In this document: positions 6,772-14,680 of the stretch, piece by piece
Layout of the letters: each line of letters starts with the position of its first letter
Position numbering within the stretch: position 1 is the stretch's first letter
Source of the DNA: DASULK01 sp036278255
GTDB lineage: Bacteria > Actinomycetota > Actinomycetes > Mycobacteriales > Micromonosporaceae
DNA: 19,590 nt
Direction of reading: 5' to 3'
NCBI GenBank assembly: GCA_036278255.1
Contig: DASULK010000093.1
Coordinates: 1-19,590 of the forward strand
Position numbers and translations under genes: made by a program
The notes under the pieces: model-generated
Told to the model about the DNA's origin: nothing
The model's database searches: none
Seen by the model: only the letters and a program-made list of their open reading frames with translations

Positions 6772-9700
6772 ATGCGAAGAACTCTCGGCCGTAAGGCCAT
6801 AGGCCTCGCGAGTCTCGTCGCCCTCACGGGCGCGAGCCTCGTCACCACATCCACCTCGCCAGCCCTCGCTGAGCCGGCGAGCCACAGCAACGGAAACCAG
6901 TTCCGCGTCCTGGTCTTCACCAAGGCCGCGGGCGAGAAGCATCCCTCCACAAACGCCGGGGTTGCCGCTATCCGGCAGCTCGGCAAGGAGTTGCGGTTCT
7001 CGGTCCAGGTGACCGACGACGCCCGCAAGATTGACGAGACGCACCTCAAGCAGTACCGCAGCGTCGTCTTCCTCAACACCTCCGGCGACGTCCTCAACGA
7101 GGAGCAGCAGGAGGCTTTCGAGAACTACTTCCACGACGGCGGCGGCTTCGTCGGCGTCCACTCGGCGATCGAGACCCAGGAAGACTGGTCGTTCCTGACC
7201 GACATCCTCGGTACCCGGGCCACCGACACCTCCGAGGTCACCGAGGCGACGATCAAGGTTGCTGACCGGGTGCACCCCGCCTCGACCGACCTGCCGGAGC
7301 GGTGGGTCCACACCGACCAGTGGTACAACTTCAAGGAGAACGTCCGCGGCTACTCGCACGTGGTGGCAACGGTCGACGAGACGACCTACACCGGCGGCAA
7401 GATGGGGCACGACCACCCCATCGCCTGGTGCAAGGACTACAAGGGCGGCCGCTCGTTCTACACCGGGCTCGGCCACACCCCCGCCAGCTTCAGCAGCCGC
7501 GACCTGCGGGCGCACCTCGGTGGGGCGATCCAGTGGTCCGCCGGTGTCACCAACGGCGACTGCGGTGCAACGGTGCTGGCCAACTACCAGATGAGCGTCA
7601 TCGCCGCACCGCCAAACGTCGGCGAGCCGATCGGCTTCGAGGTTCTTCCGGACGGGCGGGTCATGCAGACCGAGCGCCTCGGCAGCGTCCGCCTGCACGA
7701 CCCGAAGACCAACACCACCCACACCCTGGCTGAGATCCCGGTCTACACGCACAGCGAGGACGGGATGTACGGCCCGGCGGTTGACAACGACTTCGCCACC
7801 AACAAGTGGGTGTATCTGTACTACGCGCCGCCGCTGGACACCCCGGCCGGCGCCGCGCCGAACACCAGCACCGACCCGAACGCCTGGGACCGGTGGATGG
7901 GCTACTACCAGCTGTCCCGCTTCAAGTTCGTTGACGGGGAGACACCGTCGCTGGACGTCGAGTCGGAGCAGAAGATCATGCAGGTGCCGGTCAACCGCGG
8001 GGCCTGCTGCCACGTGGCCGGTGACATCACCTTCGACTCGAAGAACAACCTCTGGCTGGTCACCGGGGACGACACCCCGGCCGGCGGCGGCGGCTCCGGT
8101 GGCTTCTCGCCGCACAACGGCTCGGTCAGCCCGAGCGGTGTCTACCAGGCGCCGCACGTCGACGCCCGGCGCACCTCCGGTAACACCAACGACCTGGGGG
8201 GCAAGGTCCTGCGGATCACGGTGCAGCCGGACGGGTCGTACACGATCCCCGAGGGCAACATGTTCCCGCAGACCGGCGAGAACGTGGGCAAGACCCGTCC
8301 GGAGATCTACGCGATGGGCTTCCGGAACCCCTTCCGGATCACCCTCGACAAGAACGACGTCGCCTACGTCACCGACTACTCCCCCGACTCTTCGACGGCG
8401 GCGGTGGGGCGGGGACCGGCGGGCACCGGTCGGATGATGGTGGTCAACGAGCCGGCGAACTACGGCTGGCCGTTCTGTGTGCAGCCGGACCTGCCGTACT
8501 TCGAGATGGACTGGAACGCCTCGCCGATCCAGCCGATCGCACCCTTCGACTGCAGCGGCCCGGTCAACACCTCCCGGCACAACACCGGTCTGACCAAGCT
8601 GCCACCGGTCAAGAAGTCGGAGCTGTGGTACTCGTTCCAGGCGCCGACCCCATGCGCGGAGTCGTACCTGACCACCCCGACGCAGACCTGCCCGGTGCTC
8701 TTCCCCGAGCTCGGGACCGGTGGCGTCGGCCCGCACGGCGCGGCGAAGTACGACTACGACCCGGACCTGAAGTCCGACACCAAGTTCCCCGAGTACTACG
8801 ACCAGGCGATCTTCTTCGGCGAGTTCACCCGCGACTACCTGCGCGAGATCCGTCTCGACTCCGAGGGTGAGATCCTGAAGATCAACAACCTGCTCAACTG
8901 TGGACGGGAAATCACGCCGACCCAGCCGTTCCTCTGCGACAACCCGATGGACATGAAGTGGGGGCCGGACGGCAACTTCTACCTGCTCACCTACGGCAAC
9001 GGGTTCTTCCGGCCCAACCCGGAGGCCCTGATGGTGAAGTTCAGCTACGTCAAGAGCCTGCGGGCACCGACCGCCGTAATGGCGGCCAGCCGGACCAACG
9101 GCGCCGCTCCCTTGACCGTGGACTTCTCCAGCGAGGGCTCCCACGACCCGGACCCGGGCGACTCGATCTCGTTCGCCTGGGACTTCGACGGCAACGGCAC
9201 GATCGACTCGATCGACCCGAACCCGAGCTTCACCTACACCCGCAACGGCGTCTACACCGCGCGGCTCACGGTGACCGACTCCACCGGTAAGTCGGCGTCG
9301 GCGAACACGGTCATCACCGTCGGCAACACCGCGCCGACCATCAAGGTGGACGTGCCGGTCGACGGCGGCTTCTTCCAGTGGGGCGACCGCATCCCCTGGT
9401 CGGTGACCGTCACCGACCCGGAGGACAGCACCATCGACTGCTCGAAGGTCGAAGTGACCTTCGTGCTCGGCCACGACGACCACGGCCACGGCCAGGAGAA
9501 CCAGTTCGGCTGCTCCGGGGTGCTGACGACCCACGCGGATGACGCCTCGCACGGTGGCTACATCTTCGGTGTCATCAGCGCCACCTACACCGACAAGGGC
9601 GCCAACGGGGTGCCGCCGCTGACCACGATCAGCCAGCGGGTCATCCAGGACAAGCTCCAGCAGGTGGAGTTCGCCCGGGAGCAGTCCGGCACCACGGTGG

Positions 9701-11250
9701 CGAACACCGCCGACACCGGCGCCGGCCAGCAGCGCGGGAGCCTCGACGCGGGTGATTGGATCGCGATCAACGGCAACGTCAACCTCGTCAACATGGAGTC
9801 GGTGACGTTCCGTACCTCGGGTGGTAGCGCGGCCACGGCCGGGCAGCCGAGGTTCGCGGTCGAGCTGCGGCTGGACGCGCCGGACGGTCAGCTCCTGACC
9901 ACGGCGACGATCAACGCCACCAGCGGCAACAACGCATTCACCAGCACCACGGTCCCGATCACCGATCCGGGCGGTAGCCGCAAGCTGTACCTGGTGTTCA
10001 AGACCGTCCCCGGCGGTCCGACCAGCAACTTCGGCAACCTCAACTGGGTCCAGTTCAACGGCCAGGGCGTCGGTCTAGCGCCATCGCCAGAAGTGGTGGG
10101 GGGCGCGCAGCCGCCCCCCACCACCCCCCACCTCGTTCACAGGAAGGCAGAAATGAACGACAAGCAGAATCACGGACTGAGCCGGCGCGGTTTCCTCGGT
10201 ACCGCTGCCGGAGCTGCGGCGGGTGCCGCGGCGATCGCCGCCGGTGTCTCGGCGAGCCCGGCTGCGGCCGCACCGACGAATGCCAACGGGCTGCTGATCC
10301 CGTCGCCGAAGCGCGGCATCATCCTCTACAGCGTCCGGGACCGGATCTCGGCGGCGCCGGACGACTCGGGGGTGCCGTACGGCTTCCGCCAGGTCTTCGA
10401 GCGGCTGTCGGAGATCGGCTACCGGAAGGTGGAGTTCGCCGGCTACACCCAGAACACCCAGATCCTGGGCCGGCAGATCACCCCGGCGGAGATCCGGCAG
10501 CTGCTGGATGACAACGGGCTGGTCGCCAACGGCACCCACACCTCCATCCCCAGCCAGCTGAACGCCAACACCCTGGCCGCCTTCGAGCAGCAGCTGGACA
10601 CCGCCGAGATCCTGGGGCTGAGCTACATCGGCACCGGCGGCGACCCGACCAGCAGCAACTACAAGGCAGACTGGGACGCCGCGGCGGAGCGGTGGAACAC
10701 CCTGGGTGAGCTGGCCGCCGCCCGCGGGCTCAAGCTGTACACGCACAACCACGACGCGGCGTACAACTTCCTGCTCGACAGCGGCCCGCTGGACGCGCAG
10801 GGTCGCCCGACCCGCTCGTCCGGTATCCGGAAGCTGGAGTACTTCTTCGACATCACCGACCCGAAGTACGTCTTCTTCGAGCTGGACATCTACTGGGCGG
10901 CGGTGGCTGAGCACCGCTTCCGCACCTACACCGACCCGGACGGCGTGGTGCAGACCGACGTCCTGGACCCGGTGTCGATCGTGGCGCCGCGCACCAAGCG
11001 GTTCCCGCTCTTCCACGCCAAGGACGGCCGCCGTACCGGGGAGGCCCCCGGCGTCGGCAGCGGCTACACCATGGTGCCGTTCGGTGAGGGTGACATCGAC
11101 TTCGCCGCCTTCTTCCGTCAGATCGGGGCGAAGGGCTGGCACCTGCCCAACTGGGAGCAGGACAACGCCCCCGGCGGCGCAGCCGACCCGGGCCGTTCCC
11201 TGCGGTACGCCGAGATCAGCTACAACAACCTGGCCGCCCTGCGCGGCTGA
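6772..11250 (+). CDS. Secreted ThuA / PQQ-type sugar dehydrogenase / PKD / CBM6-like protein, open in frame into a TIM-barrel isomerase-like domain
   Basis: One 1492-codon frame starts at an ATG with a near-perfect AGGAGGT ribosome site. Residues 1-33 form a Sec signal peptide ending ALA-E. A ThuA-like domain (about 42-258) carries FRVLVFTKAAG and the GGGFVGVHSA motif; ThuA proteins act in trehalose/3-keto-sugar use. A glucose/sorbosone dehydrogenase-type PQQ beta-propeller follows (about 270-757; NLWLVTGDDT, GGKVLRI, GFRNPFRIT). Then come a PKD domain (about 766-852, AWDFDGNG), a linker, and a CBM6-like module (about 962-1101) ending KLYLVFK...LNWVQFNGQG. Homologues normally end about there. 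Here the frame continues through CTA at 10075, a hairpin, and residue M1128, which begins a Tat signal peptide and TIM barrel. It could be a true fusion or two genes that lost a stop by mutation or sequencing error: deleting one base just before 10076 would bring TAG (10076-10078) into frame. Confidence 0.85.
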   Translation: MRRTLGRKAIGLASLVALTGASLVTTSTSPALAEPASHSNGNQFRVLVFTKAAGEKHPSTNAGVAAIRQLGKELRFSVQVTDDARKIDETHLKQYRSVVFLNTSGDVLNEEQQEAFENYFHDGGGFVGVHSAIETQEDWSFLTDILGTRATDTSEVTEATIKVADRVHPASTDLPERWVHTDQWYNFKENVRGYSHVVATVDETTYTGGKMGHDHPIAWCKDYKGGRSFYTGLGHTPASFSSRDLRAHLGGAIQWSAGVTNGDCGATVLANYQMSVIAAPPNVGEPIGFEVLPDGRVMQTERLGSVRLHDPKTNTTHTLAEIPVYTHSEDGMYGPAVDNDFATNKWVYLYYAPPLDTPAGAAPNTSTDPNAWDRWMGYYQLSRFKFVDGETPSLDVESEQKIMQVPVNRGACCHVAGDITFDSKNNLWLVTGDDTPAGGGGSGGFSPHNGSVSPSGVYQAPHVDARRTSGNTNDLGGKVLRITVQPDGSYTIPEGNMFPQTGENVGKTRPEIYAMGFRNPFRITLDKNDVAYVTDYSPDSSTAAVGRGPAGTGRMMVVNEPANYGWPFCVQPDLPYFEMDWNASPIQPIAPFDCSGPVNTSRHNTGLTKLPPVKKSELWYSFQAPTPCAESYLTTPTQTCPVLFPELGTGGVGPHGAAKYDYDPDLKSDTKFPEYYDQAIFFGEFTRDYLREIRLDSEGEILKINNLLNCGREITPTQPFLCDNPMDMKWGPDGNFYLLTYGNGFFRPNPEALMVKFSYVKSLRAPTAVMAASRTNGAAPLTVDFSSEGSHDPDPGDSISFAWDFDGNGTIDSIDPNPSFTYTRNGVYTARLTVTDSTGKSASANTVITVGNTAPTIKVDVPVDGGFFQWGDRIPWSVTVTDPEDSTIDCSKVEVTFVLGHDDHGHGQENQFGCSGVLTTHADDASHGGYIFGVISATYTDKGANGVPPLTTISQRVIQDKLQQVEFAREQSGTTVANTADTGAGQQRGSLDAGDWIAINGNVNLVNMESVTFRTSGGSAATAGQPRFAVELRLDAPDGQLLTTATINATSGNNAFTSTTVPITDPGGSRKLYLVFKTVPGGPTSNFGNLNWVQFNGQGVGLAPSPEVVGGAQPPPTTPHLVHRKAEMNDKQNHGLSRRGFLGTAAGAAAGAAAIAAGVSASPAAAAPTNANGLLIPSPKRGIILYSVRDRISAAPDDSGVPYGFRQVFERLSEIGYRKVEFAGYTQNTQILGRQITPAEIRQLLDDNGLVANGTHTSIPSQLNANTLAAFEQQLDTAEILGLSYIGTGGDPTSSNYKADWDAAAERWNTLGELAAARGLKLYTHNHDAAYNFLLDSGPLDAQGRPTRSSGIRKLEYFFDITDPKYVFFELDIYWAAVAEHRFRTYTDPDGVVQTDVLDPVSIVAPRTKRFPLFHAKDGRRTGEAPGVGSGYTMVPFGEGDIDFAAFFRQIGAKGWHLPNWEQDNAPGGAADPGRSLRYAEISYNNLAALRG
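10095..10132 (+). other. GC-rich hairpin with two alternative 3' arms at the gene junction
   Basis: GGTGGGGGGC (10095-10104) pairs perfectly with GCCCCCCACC (10113-10122) around an 8-base loop. A second copy of CCCCCCACC at 10124-10132 could pair with the same 5' arm instead. There is no T run, so it is not a typical intrinsic terminator. It looks like an intergenic attenuating or mRNA-processing hairpin, of the kind found between genes of one operon, yet here it lies inside an open frame as a Pro/Gly-rich stretch. Confidence 0.6.
10153..11250 (+). CDS. Tat-exported sugar phosphate isomerase/epimerase-like TIM barrel (internal start of the long frame)
   Basis: The ATG at 10153 is preceded by AGGAAGG (10141-10147) five bases upstream and begins a 365-residue protein with a complete Tat signal peptide: SRRGFLGTAAGAAAG near residues 10-24, a hydrophobic Ala-rich core and a likely AAA cleavage site around 40. 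The mature part is a xylose isomerase-like TIM barrel (AP endonuclease 2 superfamily). Its conserved segments are GIILYSVRDR, GYRKVEFAGY, LYTHNHDAAY, FELDIYWAAV, PLFHAKDG and GDIDFAAFFRQIGAKGWHL, which carry the Glu/His/Asp residues that bind metal in this fold. A signal peptide beginning 1127 residues into a protein makes no sense as such, so I believe this part is translated from its own start, perhaps only from it. Related exported TIM barrels act on oxidised sugars or 3-oxo-glycosides; the substrate here is unknown. Confidence 0.75.
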   Translation: MNDKQNHGLSRRGFLGTAAGAAAGAAAIAAGVSASPAAAAPTNANGLLIPSPKRGIILYSVRDRISAAPDDSGVPYGFRQVFERLSEIGYRKVEFAGYTQNTQILGRQITPAEIRQLLDDNGLVANGTHTSIPSQLNANTLAAFEQQLDTAEILGLSYIGTGGDPTSSNYKADWDAAAERWNTLGELAAARGLKLYTHNHDAAYNFLLDSGPLDAQGRPTRSSGIRKLEYFFDITDPKYVFFELDIYWAAVAEHRFRTYTDPDGVVQTDVLDPVSIVAPRTKRFPLFHAKDGRRTGEAPGVGSGYTMVPFGEGDIDFAAFFRQIGAKGWHLPNWEQDNAPGGAADPGRSLRYAEISYNNLAALRG

Positions 11251-11263
11251 CACCGCTCACCAA

Positions 11264-11301
11264 GGCGGGGGTCGCCTCCCAACCGGGAGGCGGCCCCCGC
11301 C
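11264..11301. terminator. Strong hairpin terminator between convergent genes
   Basis: A 17-base stem, GGCGGGGGTCGCCTCCC (11264-11280) and GGGAGGCGGCCCCCGCC (11285-11301), is complementary except for one T-G pair and closes on the tetraloop AACC. It begins 13 bases after the TIM-barrel stop, and the opposite-strand ammonia-lyase gene ends about 50 bases further on, so it can end transcripts from both sides. Only a short T run (GTTTCC) follows, as is common in high-GC actinobacteria. Confidence 0.8.
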
Positions 11302-11351
11302 GCCGTTTCCGTGAACTCACCGATGCTCGACCGGCGGAGCAGTGTCGGCGG

Positions 11352-12530
11352 TTACGGGTGCACCTCGTTCGGGCCGCGCCCGACCACCTCGCGGTAGTTG
11401 ACCGGGTCGGTGGCCCCTTCGGTGTTGATCAGGAGCACGCAGGCCTGCGGGGTCAGGCCCAGTAGCTCACGGTCGACATGGTTGGCGCCTTCGGCGACCG
11501 CCAGCAGGCCAGCCAACCCGGCCGCACCGGATTCACCGGCGACGATCCCCTCATCGGCGAGGAGCCGCATCGCCTGGTGGGCGGCGTCATCGTCAACGGC
11601 AAGGAAGACGTCGGCGCCCGCCTGCAGCGTCGGCCAGGCCAGTGCGGAGGGCAGCCCGCAGTTCAGGCCCGCCATGGTCGAGCGGTGCGGTCCGGGAACC
11701 TCAACCAGATTCCCGGCGCGGGCCGACTCCAGGAGGCAGTTCGCGCTGGACGGCTCGACGATGGCGGTGCGGGGGGTACGGGTGGCGGTCGGTTTGCCAT
11801 GCCGGAAGTGCTGGAGCCCGGCTGCGGCGAAGGAACCGACACCGGCCTGCAGCGCCACAACGTCCGGGGCGGGGAGTCGCCGCGCTGCGATGGCGGCGTC
11901 GATCTCGGCGAACAGGGTGGAGTAGCCATCGATGACGACGGCCGGAGTCTCCTGGTAGCCCTCCCAGGCGGTGTCGGAGACGACCAGGGTGAACTCGTCG
12001 GCCATCCGAGCGGAGGCGACGATCGCGTCGTCGTAGCTGCCGTCGATCACCCGGACCGTCGCCCCTTCGGCTTCAATGGCGGCGATCCGGGCGGATGCCG
12101 TCCCGGCCGGTACCAGGATCTCGCTGCCCACCCCGAGCAGGTTCGCCATCCGGGCAACCCCGCGGCCGTGGTTGCCGTCGGTGGCGGCGACCAGGCGGCG
12201 CGCCTCCGGGTTGGGAATCCGCGCGGCGACCTCTTCGAGGGTCAACGATCCGTCGTCTTCCCCGAGCCAGTGTTGTACCACCGCGGTGATGGCCGCCCAG
12301 GACGCACCAAGGATCTTGAAAGAAGGGAGCCCCATGCGGATGGCTTCATCCTTGACCAGCACGGTGGCCACGCCGAGCCGCCGGGCCAATGCCGGGCATT
12401 CGTGCAGTGGGGTGGGCTGATACCCGGGCATGGCCCGGTGAAAATGGATCGGCGCGCGGCCGGAGCGCCGGCCGGTGGCGATCACCGGCAACACGCCCGT
12501 GGCGGGATTGGCGAACTTCTCGTAGAACAT
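11352..12530 (-). CDS. dpaL: Diaminopropionate ammonia-lyase (PLP-dependent)
   Basis: This fold-type II PLP enzyme converts 2,3-diaminopropionate to pyruvate and ammonia. From the ATG at 12530 it has 392 residues, close to the roughly 400 of E. coli YgeX. Seen motifs: GYQPTPLHECPALARRLGV, the PLP-lysine region LVKDEAIRMGLPSFKILGAS (Lys72), the signature ATDGNHGRGVA with Asp118, and SDTAWEGY with Asp186. The last two correspond to the aspartates important for D- and L-substrate turnover in the E. coli enzyme. STMAGLNCGLPS and the ending INTEGATDPVNYREVV also match the family. A GTG 45 bases upstream (12575) is in frame; I prefer ATG 12530 because MFYEKFANPATG aligns with the family start, but neither has a strong ribosome site. 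It lies downstream of the capA-like gene on the same strand, so co-transcription is plausible. Confidence 0.88.
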   Translation of the reverse strand: MFYEKFANPATGVLPVIATGRRSGRAPIHFHRAMPGYQPTPLHECPALARRLGVATVLVKDEAIRMGLPSFKILGASWAAITAVVQHWLGEDDGSLTLEEVAARIPNPEARRLVAATDGNHGRGVARMANLLGVGSEILVPAGTASARIAAIEAEGATVRVIDGSYDDAIVASARMADEFTLVVSDTAWEGYQETPAVVIDGYSTLFAEIDAAIAARRLPAPDVVALQAGVGSFAAAGLQHFRHGKPTATRTPRTAIVEPSSANCLLESARAGNLVEVPGPHRSTMAGLNCGLPSALAWPTLQAGADVFLAVDDDAAHQAMRLLADEGIVAGESGAAGLAGLLAVAEGANHVDRELLGLTPQACVLLINTEGATDPVNYREVVGRGPNEVHP

Positions 12531-12630
12531 GGGCCTCGACCCTACTTCTGCAGGCCCATGGCTGCCGTCGACCACCAGTGCCAGGCCGGTCAGGTACGCG
12601 GAATTTGGCCCGTGGCGCCCTTTCCATGGG

Positions 12631-13800
12631 TCAACTCAGCATTCGTAGTCCGGCTGACCGGGCTCCCCGCATGTCGACGTACCGGGCGACGCGCTGCCTG
12701 ATGCGCTGGTAGTTGGCCCGACGGGCGGCGGAGAGCTCCTCGTCGTCGATCGCGGCAGCCAGGTCGATCACCCGGGCCGCCGGGCGGTACTCCATCCAGG
12801 TGGCAAGCACCTCCACCCGGGTCACTTCCCAGTTGCCCGTCCCGGTGCGGGTGAAGGTGAAGCGCGGCACCACGGAGTCCTGGGTGTTCTCCGGCGAACC
12901 ATCCGGGAACCGCGTGGTCAGGTTGCCCAGCCCGTACGCCACCCACTTGTTGCCGATCTTCTCGAAGGGCTGCACGACGTGCACATGGTGGCCGATGATC
13001 AGGTCGATGTCGGGCGAGGCGAGCAGTTCGCGGGCGAGGCCGAGCTGACCGATGTCGGGCTCGTTCTGATATTCGGTGCCCCACTGCACCGACAGGATGA
13101 CGATCTCCGCGCCCTGGTCACGGGCGCGCCGCGCCTCGGCGAGGATGGTGTCCCGGTCGATGAGGTTGGCGACCCACTCCTTCCCCTTCGGACGCGGGAT
13201 GCCGTTGAAGCTGAAGGTGTACGACAGCTGCGCGACCTTCACCCCGGCCACGTCGAGGATGTTCAGCTGGGACGCCTCCTCCGGGGTGCGCGCGGTGCCG
13301 GTGTGGCGCAGCCCCACCCGGTCCAGGTTTTCGAGGGTGCGGGCGATGCCCGGCAGGCCGGTGTCGAGGGAGTGGTTGGAGGCGGTGGAGCAGGTGTCGA
13401 AGCCGGCCCAGGCGGCGGCATCGGCCAACTGCGGCGGCACGCTGAAGATCGGGTAGCCGGTGAAGGGGCCGGAGGGTTCGGCCAGCGGTGTCTCCATGTG
13501 GCAGATCGCCAGGTCGGCCTGGCTCACGATCGGCCGTACCGCGGCCAGCACCTGGGTGAAGTCGTGGCCGCCGCGTCCGGCGGCGCGGGCGTCGGCCGCG
13601 GCCTGGGCGGTGAGCGGAGGGTGGACGAGGAGGTCACCGGCGGCGACAACGGTGAGCTCGGTCTTCGGCGCGGGCGAGGGCGACGGGCTGCCGCTGGCCG
13701 GTGCTCTCCCCGCAGAGTCGCCCGGTGTCCGGGTGGCGGGCCCGCTGCAGCCGGCAATGAGGAGGAGCACCAGAAGGACCCCGAATAACATTCTCCGCAT
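12631..13800 (-). CDS. CapA family lipoprotein (PGA_cap metallophosphatase-like domain)
   Basis: From the ATG at 13800 the protein has 389 residues. It opens with a lipoprotein signal peptide, MRRMLFGVLLVLLLIAGC, with the lipidated cysteine at C18, then a Ser/Pro/Ala-rich spacer. The CapA/PgsA domain follows from about residue 45: TVVAAGDLLVHPPL, ICHMETPLAEPSG, TASNHSLDTGLPGIARTLENL, EIVILSVQWGTEYQ, IIGHHVHVVQPFE and YGLGNLTTRFP. These Asp/Asn/His motifs are those of a metal-dependent calcineurin-like fold. CapA in bacilli is linked to poly-gamma-glutamate capsule anchoring or export; actinobacterial copies are mostly uncharacterised lipoproteins. No capB/capC partners are visible, so capsule synthesis should not be assumed. 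A longer frame to 13890 would bury the signal peptide. An 11-base palindrome ATATC-g-GATAT overlaps the start codon. Confidence 0.88.
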   Translation of the reverse strand: MRRMLFGVLLVLLLIAGCSGPATRTPGDSAGRAPASGSPSPSPAPKTELTVVAAGDLLVHPPLTAQAAADARAAGRGGHDFTQVLAAVRPIVSQADLAICHMETPLAEPSGPFTGYPIFSVPPQLADAAAWAGFDTCSTASNHSLDTGLPGIARTLENLDRVGLRHTGTARTPEEASQLNILDVAGVKVAQLSYTFSFNGIPRPKGKEWVANLIDRDTILAEARRARDQGAEIVILSVQWGTEYQNEPDIGQLGLARELLASPDIDLIIGHHVHVVQPFEKIGNKWVAYGLGNLTTRFPDGSPENTQDSVVPRFTFTRTGTGNWEVTRVEVLATWMEYRPAARVIDLAAAIDDEELSAARRANYQRIRQRVARYVDMRGARSAGLRMLS

Positions 13801-13994
13801 ATCGGATATCTTGGGCTCTCCCCGGCCCGCTGCGGCAGGGAAACGGGCGGCTGTCCACCCGTCGGGTGACAAACCGGTTCTGCCGGACACCCGGGTGACC
13901 GCGAGGTCAGACAGCGATCACCAGCGGCGGTTTCACGGCGGTCTTCACGGGGATGAGGACAGGTGTTGACGGACCGCAGCCTGGGAGGCATGCC
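13801..13994. promoter_or_regulatory. Divergent promoter region between the CapA-like and oxidoreductase genes
   Basis: This 194-bp gap must contain the starts of two divergent transcripts. CGGGTGAC occurs at 13863-13870 and 13892-13899 as a direct repeat 29 bp apart; the second copy sits within the perfect 10-bp palindrome CACCCGGGTG (13888-13897). ATATCGGATAT (13799-13809) covers the capA start. No clear -35/-10 pair is evident. Confidence 0.35.
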
Positions 13995-14636
13995 GTGGCG
14001 GATGTGACGATCATCGGTGCCGGCAAGATGGCCCGTGGCATCGCCACCCGGTTCTTTGCCGGCGGCACGAGCCTACAGATCCTGGCGCCTACCGCCGAGC
14101 ACGCGATCTCGCTCGCGAATGGGGTGGGGAAGGGCGCCGAGACGGTCATGGGGGCGGGGGTGCAGGAACCGCTCTCCGGAGCGGTGGTTGTGCTGGCGGT
14201 TCCGTACGAAGCGGCGCTGGACTTCGCGAGCAGTCGGAGCGGGGAGCTGACCGGCAAAGTGCTGGTGGACATCACCAACCCGGTGGATTGGGCCAGCTTC
14301 GACCGGCTGGTCACCCCCGCCGACTCCTCGGCAGCCGAAGAGATCGCCAAGCGGGCTCCGGGAGCACGGGTGGTCAAGGCCTTCAACACCACGTTCGCCG
14401 CTACGGTGCAGGCCGGCACCGTCGCCGGGCAACAGCTCGACGTTCTTCTCGCCGGGGATGACGAGGACGCCAAGGCTCGGGTGGCGGGCCTGGTGACCGC
14501 CGGCGGCCTCCGGGCCATAGAGGTCGGGCCGCTGCGCCGCGCCCATCAGCTGGAGCAGTTGGGGTTCCTGCACATGGCGCTGCAGGAGAAGCTGGGCAGC
14601 AACCACGGCAGCACCATCAAGATCATCACCCCCTGA
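13995..14636 (+). CDS. NADPH-dependent F420 reductase-like oxidoreductase (F420_oxidored family)
   Basis: A 213-residue Rossmann-fold protein. The nucleotide-binding motif VTIIGAGKMARGIATRF lies at the very start, followed by VVVLAVPYEAALDF, the conserved KVLVDITNPV, and VVKAFNTTFAATV. These are hallmarks of the family that includes F420H2:NADP+ oxidoreductase, which moves hydride between coenzyme F420 and NADP in the cytoplasm. The end (LRRAHQLEQLGFLHMALQEKLG) also fits. Start: GTG at 13995 is preceded by GGGAGG six bases upstream and places the GxGxxA loop near the N terminus; the ATG at 13953 has no such support. Several actinobacterial members of this family are annotated only as NAD(P)-binding, so the cofactor pair is inferred, not shown. 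The AraC gene starts 31 bases after its stop, possibly co-transcribed. Confidence 0.85.
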   Translation: MADVTIIGAGKMARGIATRFFAGGTSLQILAPTAEHAISLANGVGKGAETVMGAGVQEPLSGAVVVLAVPYEAALDFASSRSGELTGKVLVDITNPVDWASFDRLVTPADSSAAEEIAKRAPGARVVKAFNTTFAATVQAGTVAGQQLDVLLAGDDEDAKARVAGLVTAGGLRAIEVGPLRRAHQLEQLGFLHMALQEKLGSNHGSTIKIITP

Positions 14637-14641
14637 ACCCG

Positions 14642-14680
14642 GTTGATCTAGGGCAAATTCCTACTAGTTGATCTATGGCA
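14642..14680 (+). repeat. Imperfect 14-bp direct repeat upstream of and across the AraC gene start
   Basis: GTTGATCTAGGGCA (14642-14655) and GTTGATCTATGGCA (14667-14680) differ by one base and start 25 bases apart. TACTAG (14662-14667) lies seven bases before the ATG at 14675 and could be a -10 element for a leaderless transcript. Tandem sites like these suit an AraC-type protein or other autoregulator; binding is inferred only. Confidence 0.4.

Noticed and set aside
6757..9552. 931-codon open frame on the minus strand opposite the ThuA-type gene
   Set aside because: It is the mirror of a strongly GC3-biased real gene; the translation is Val/Arg/Gly/Asp-rich with no recognisable domain, and the plus-strand frame has clear family motifs.
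12631..13800. Capsule (poly-gamma-glutamate) biosynthesis locus
   Set aside because: Only the CapA-like gene is present; no CapB ligase or CapC partner is visible, and single CapA-like lipoproteins are common in actinobacteria.
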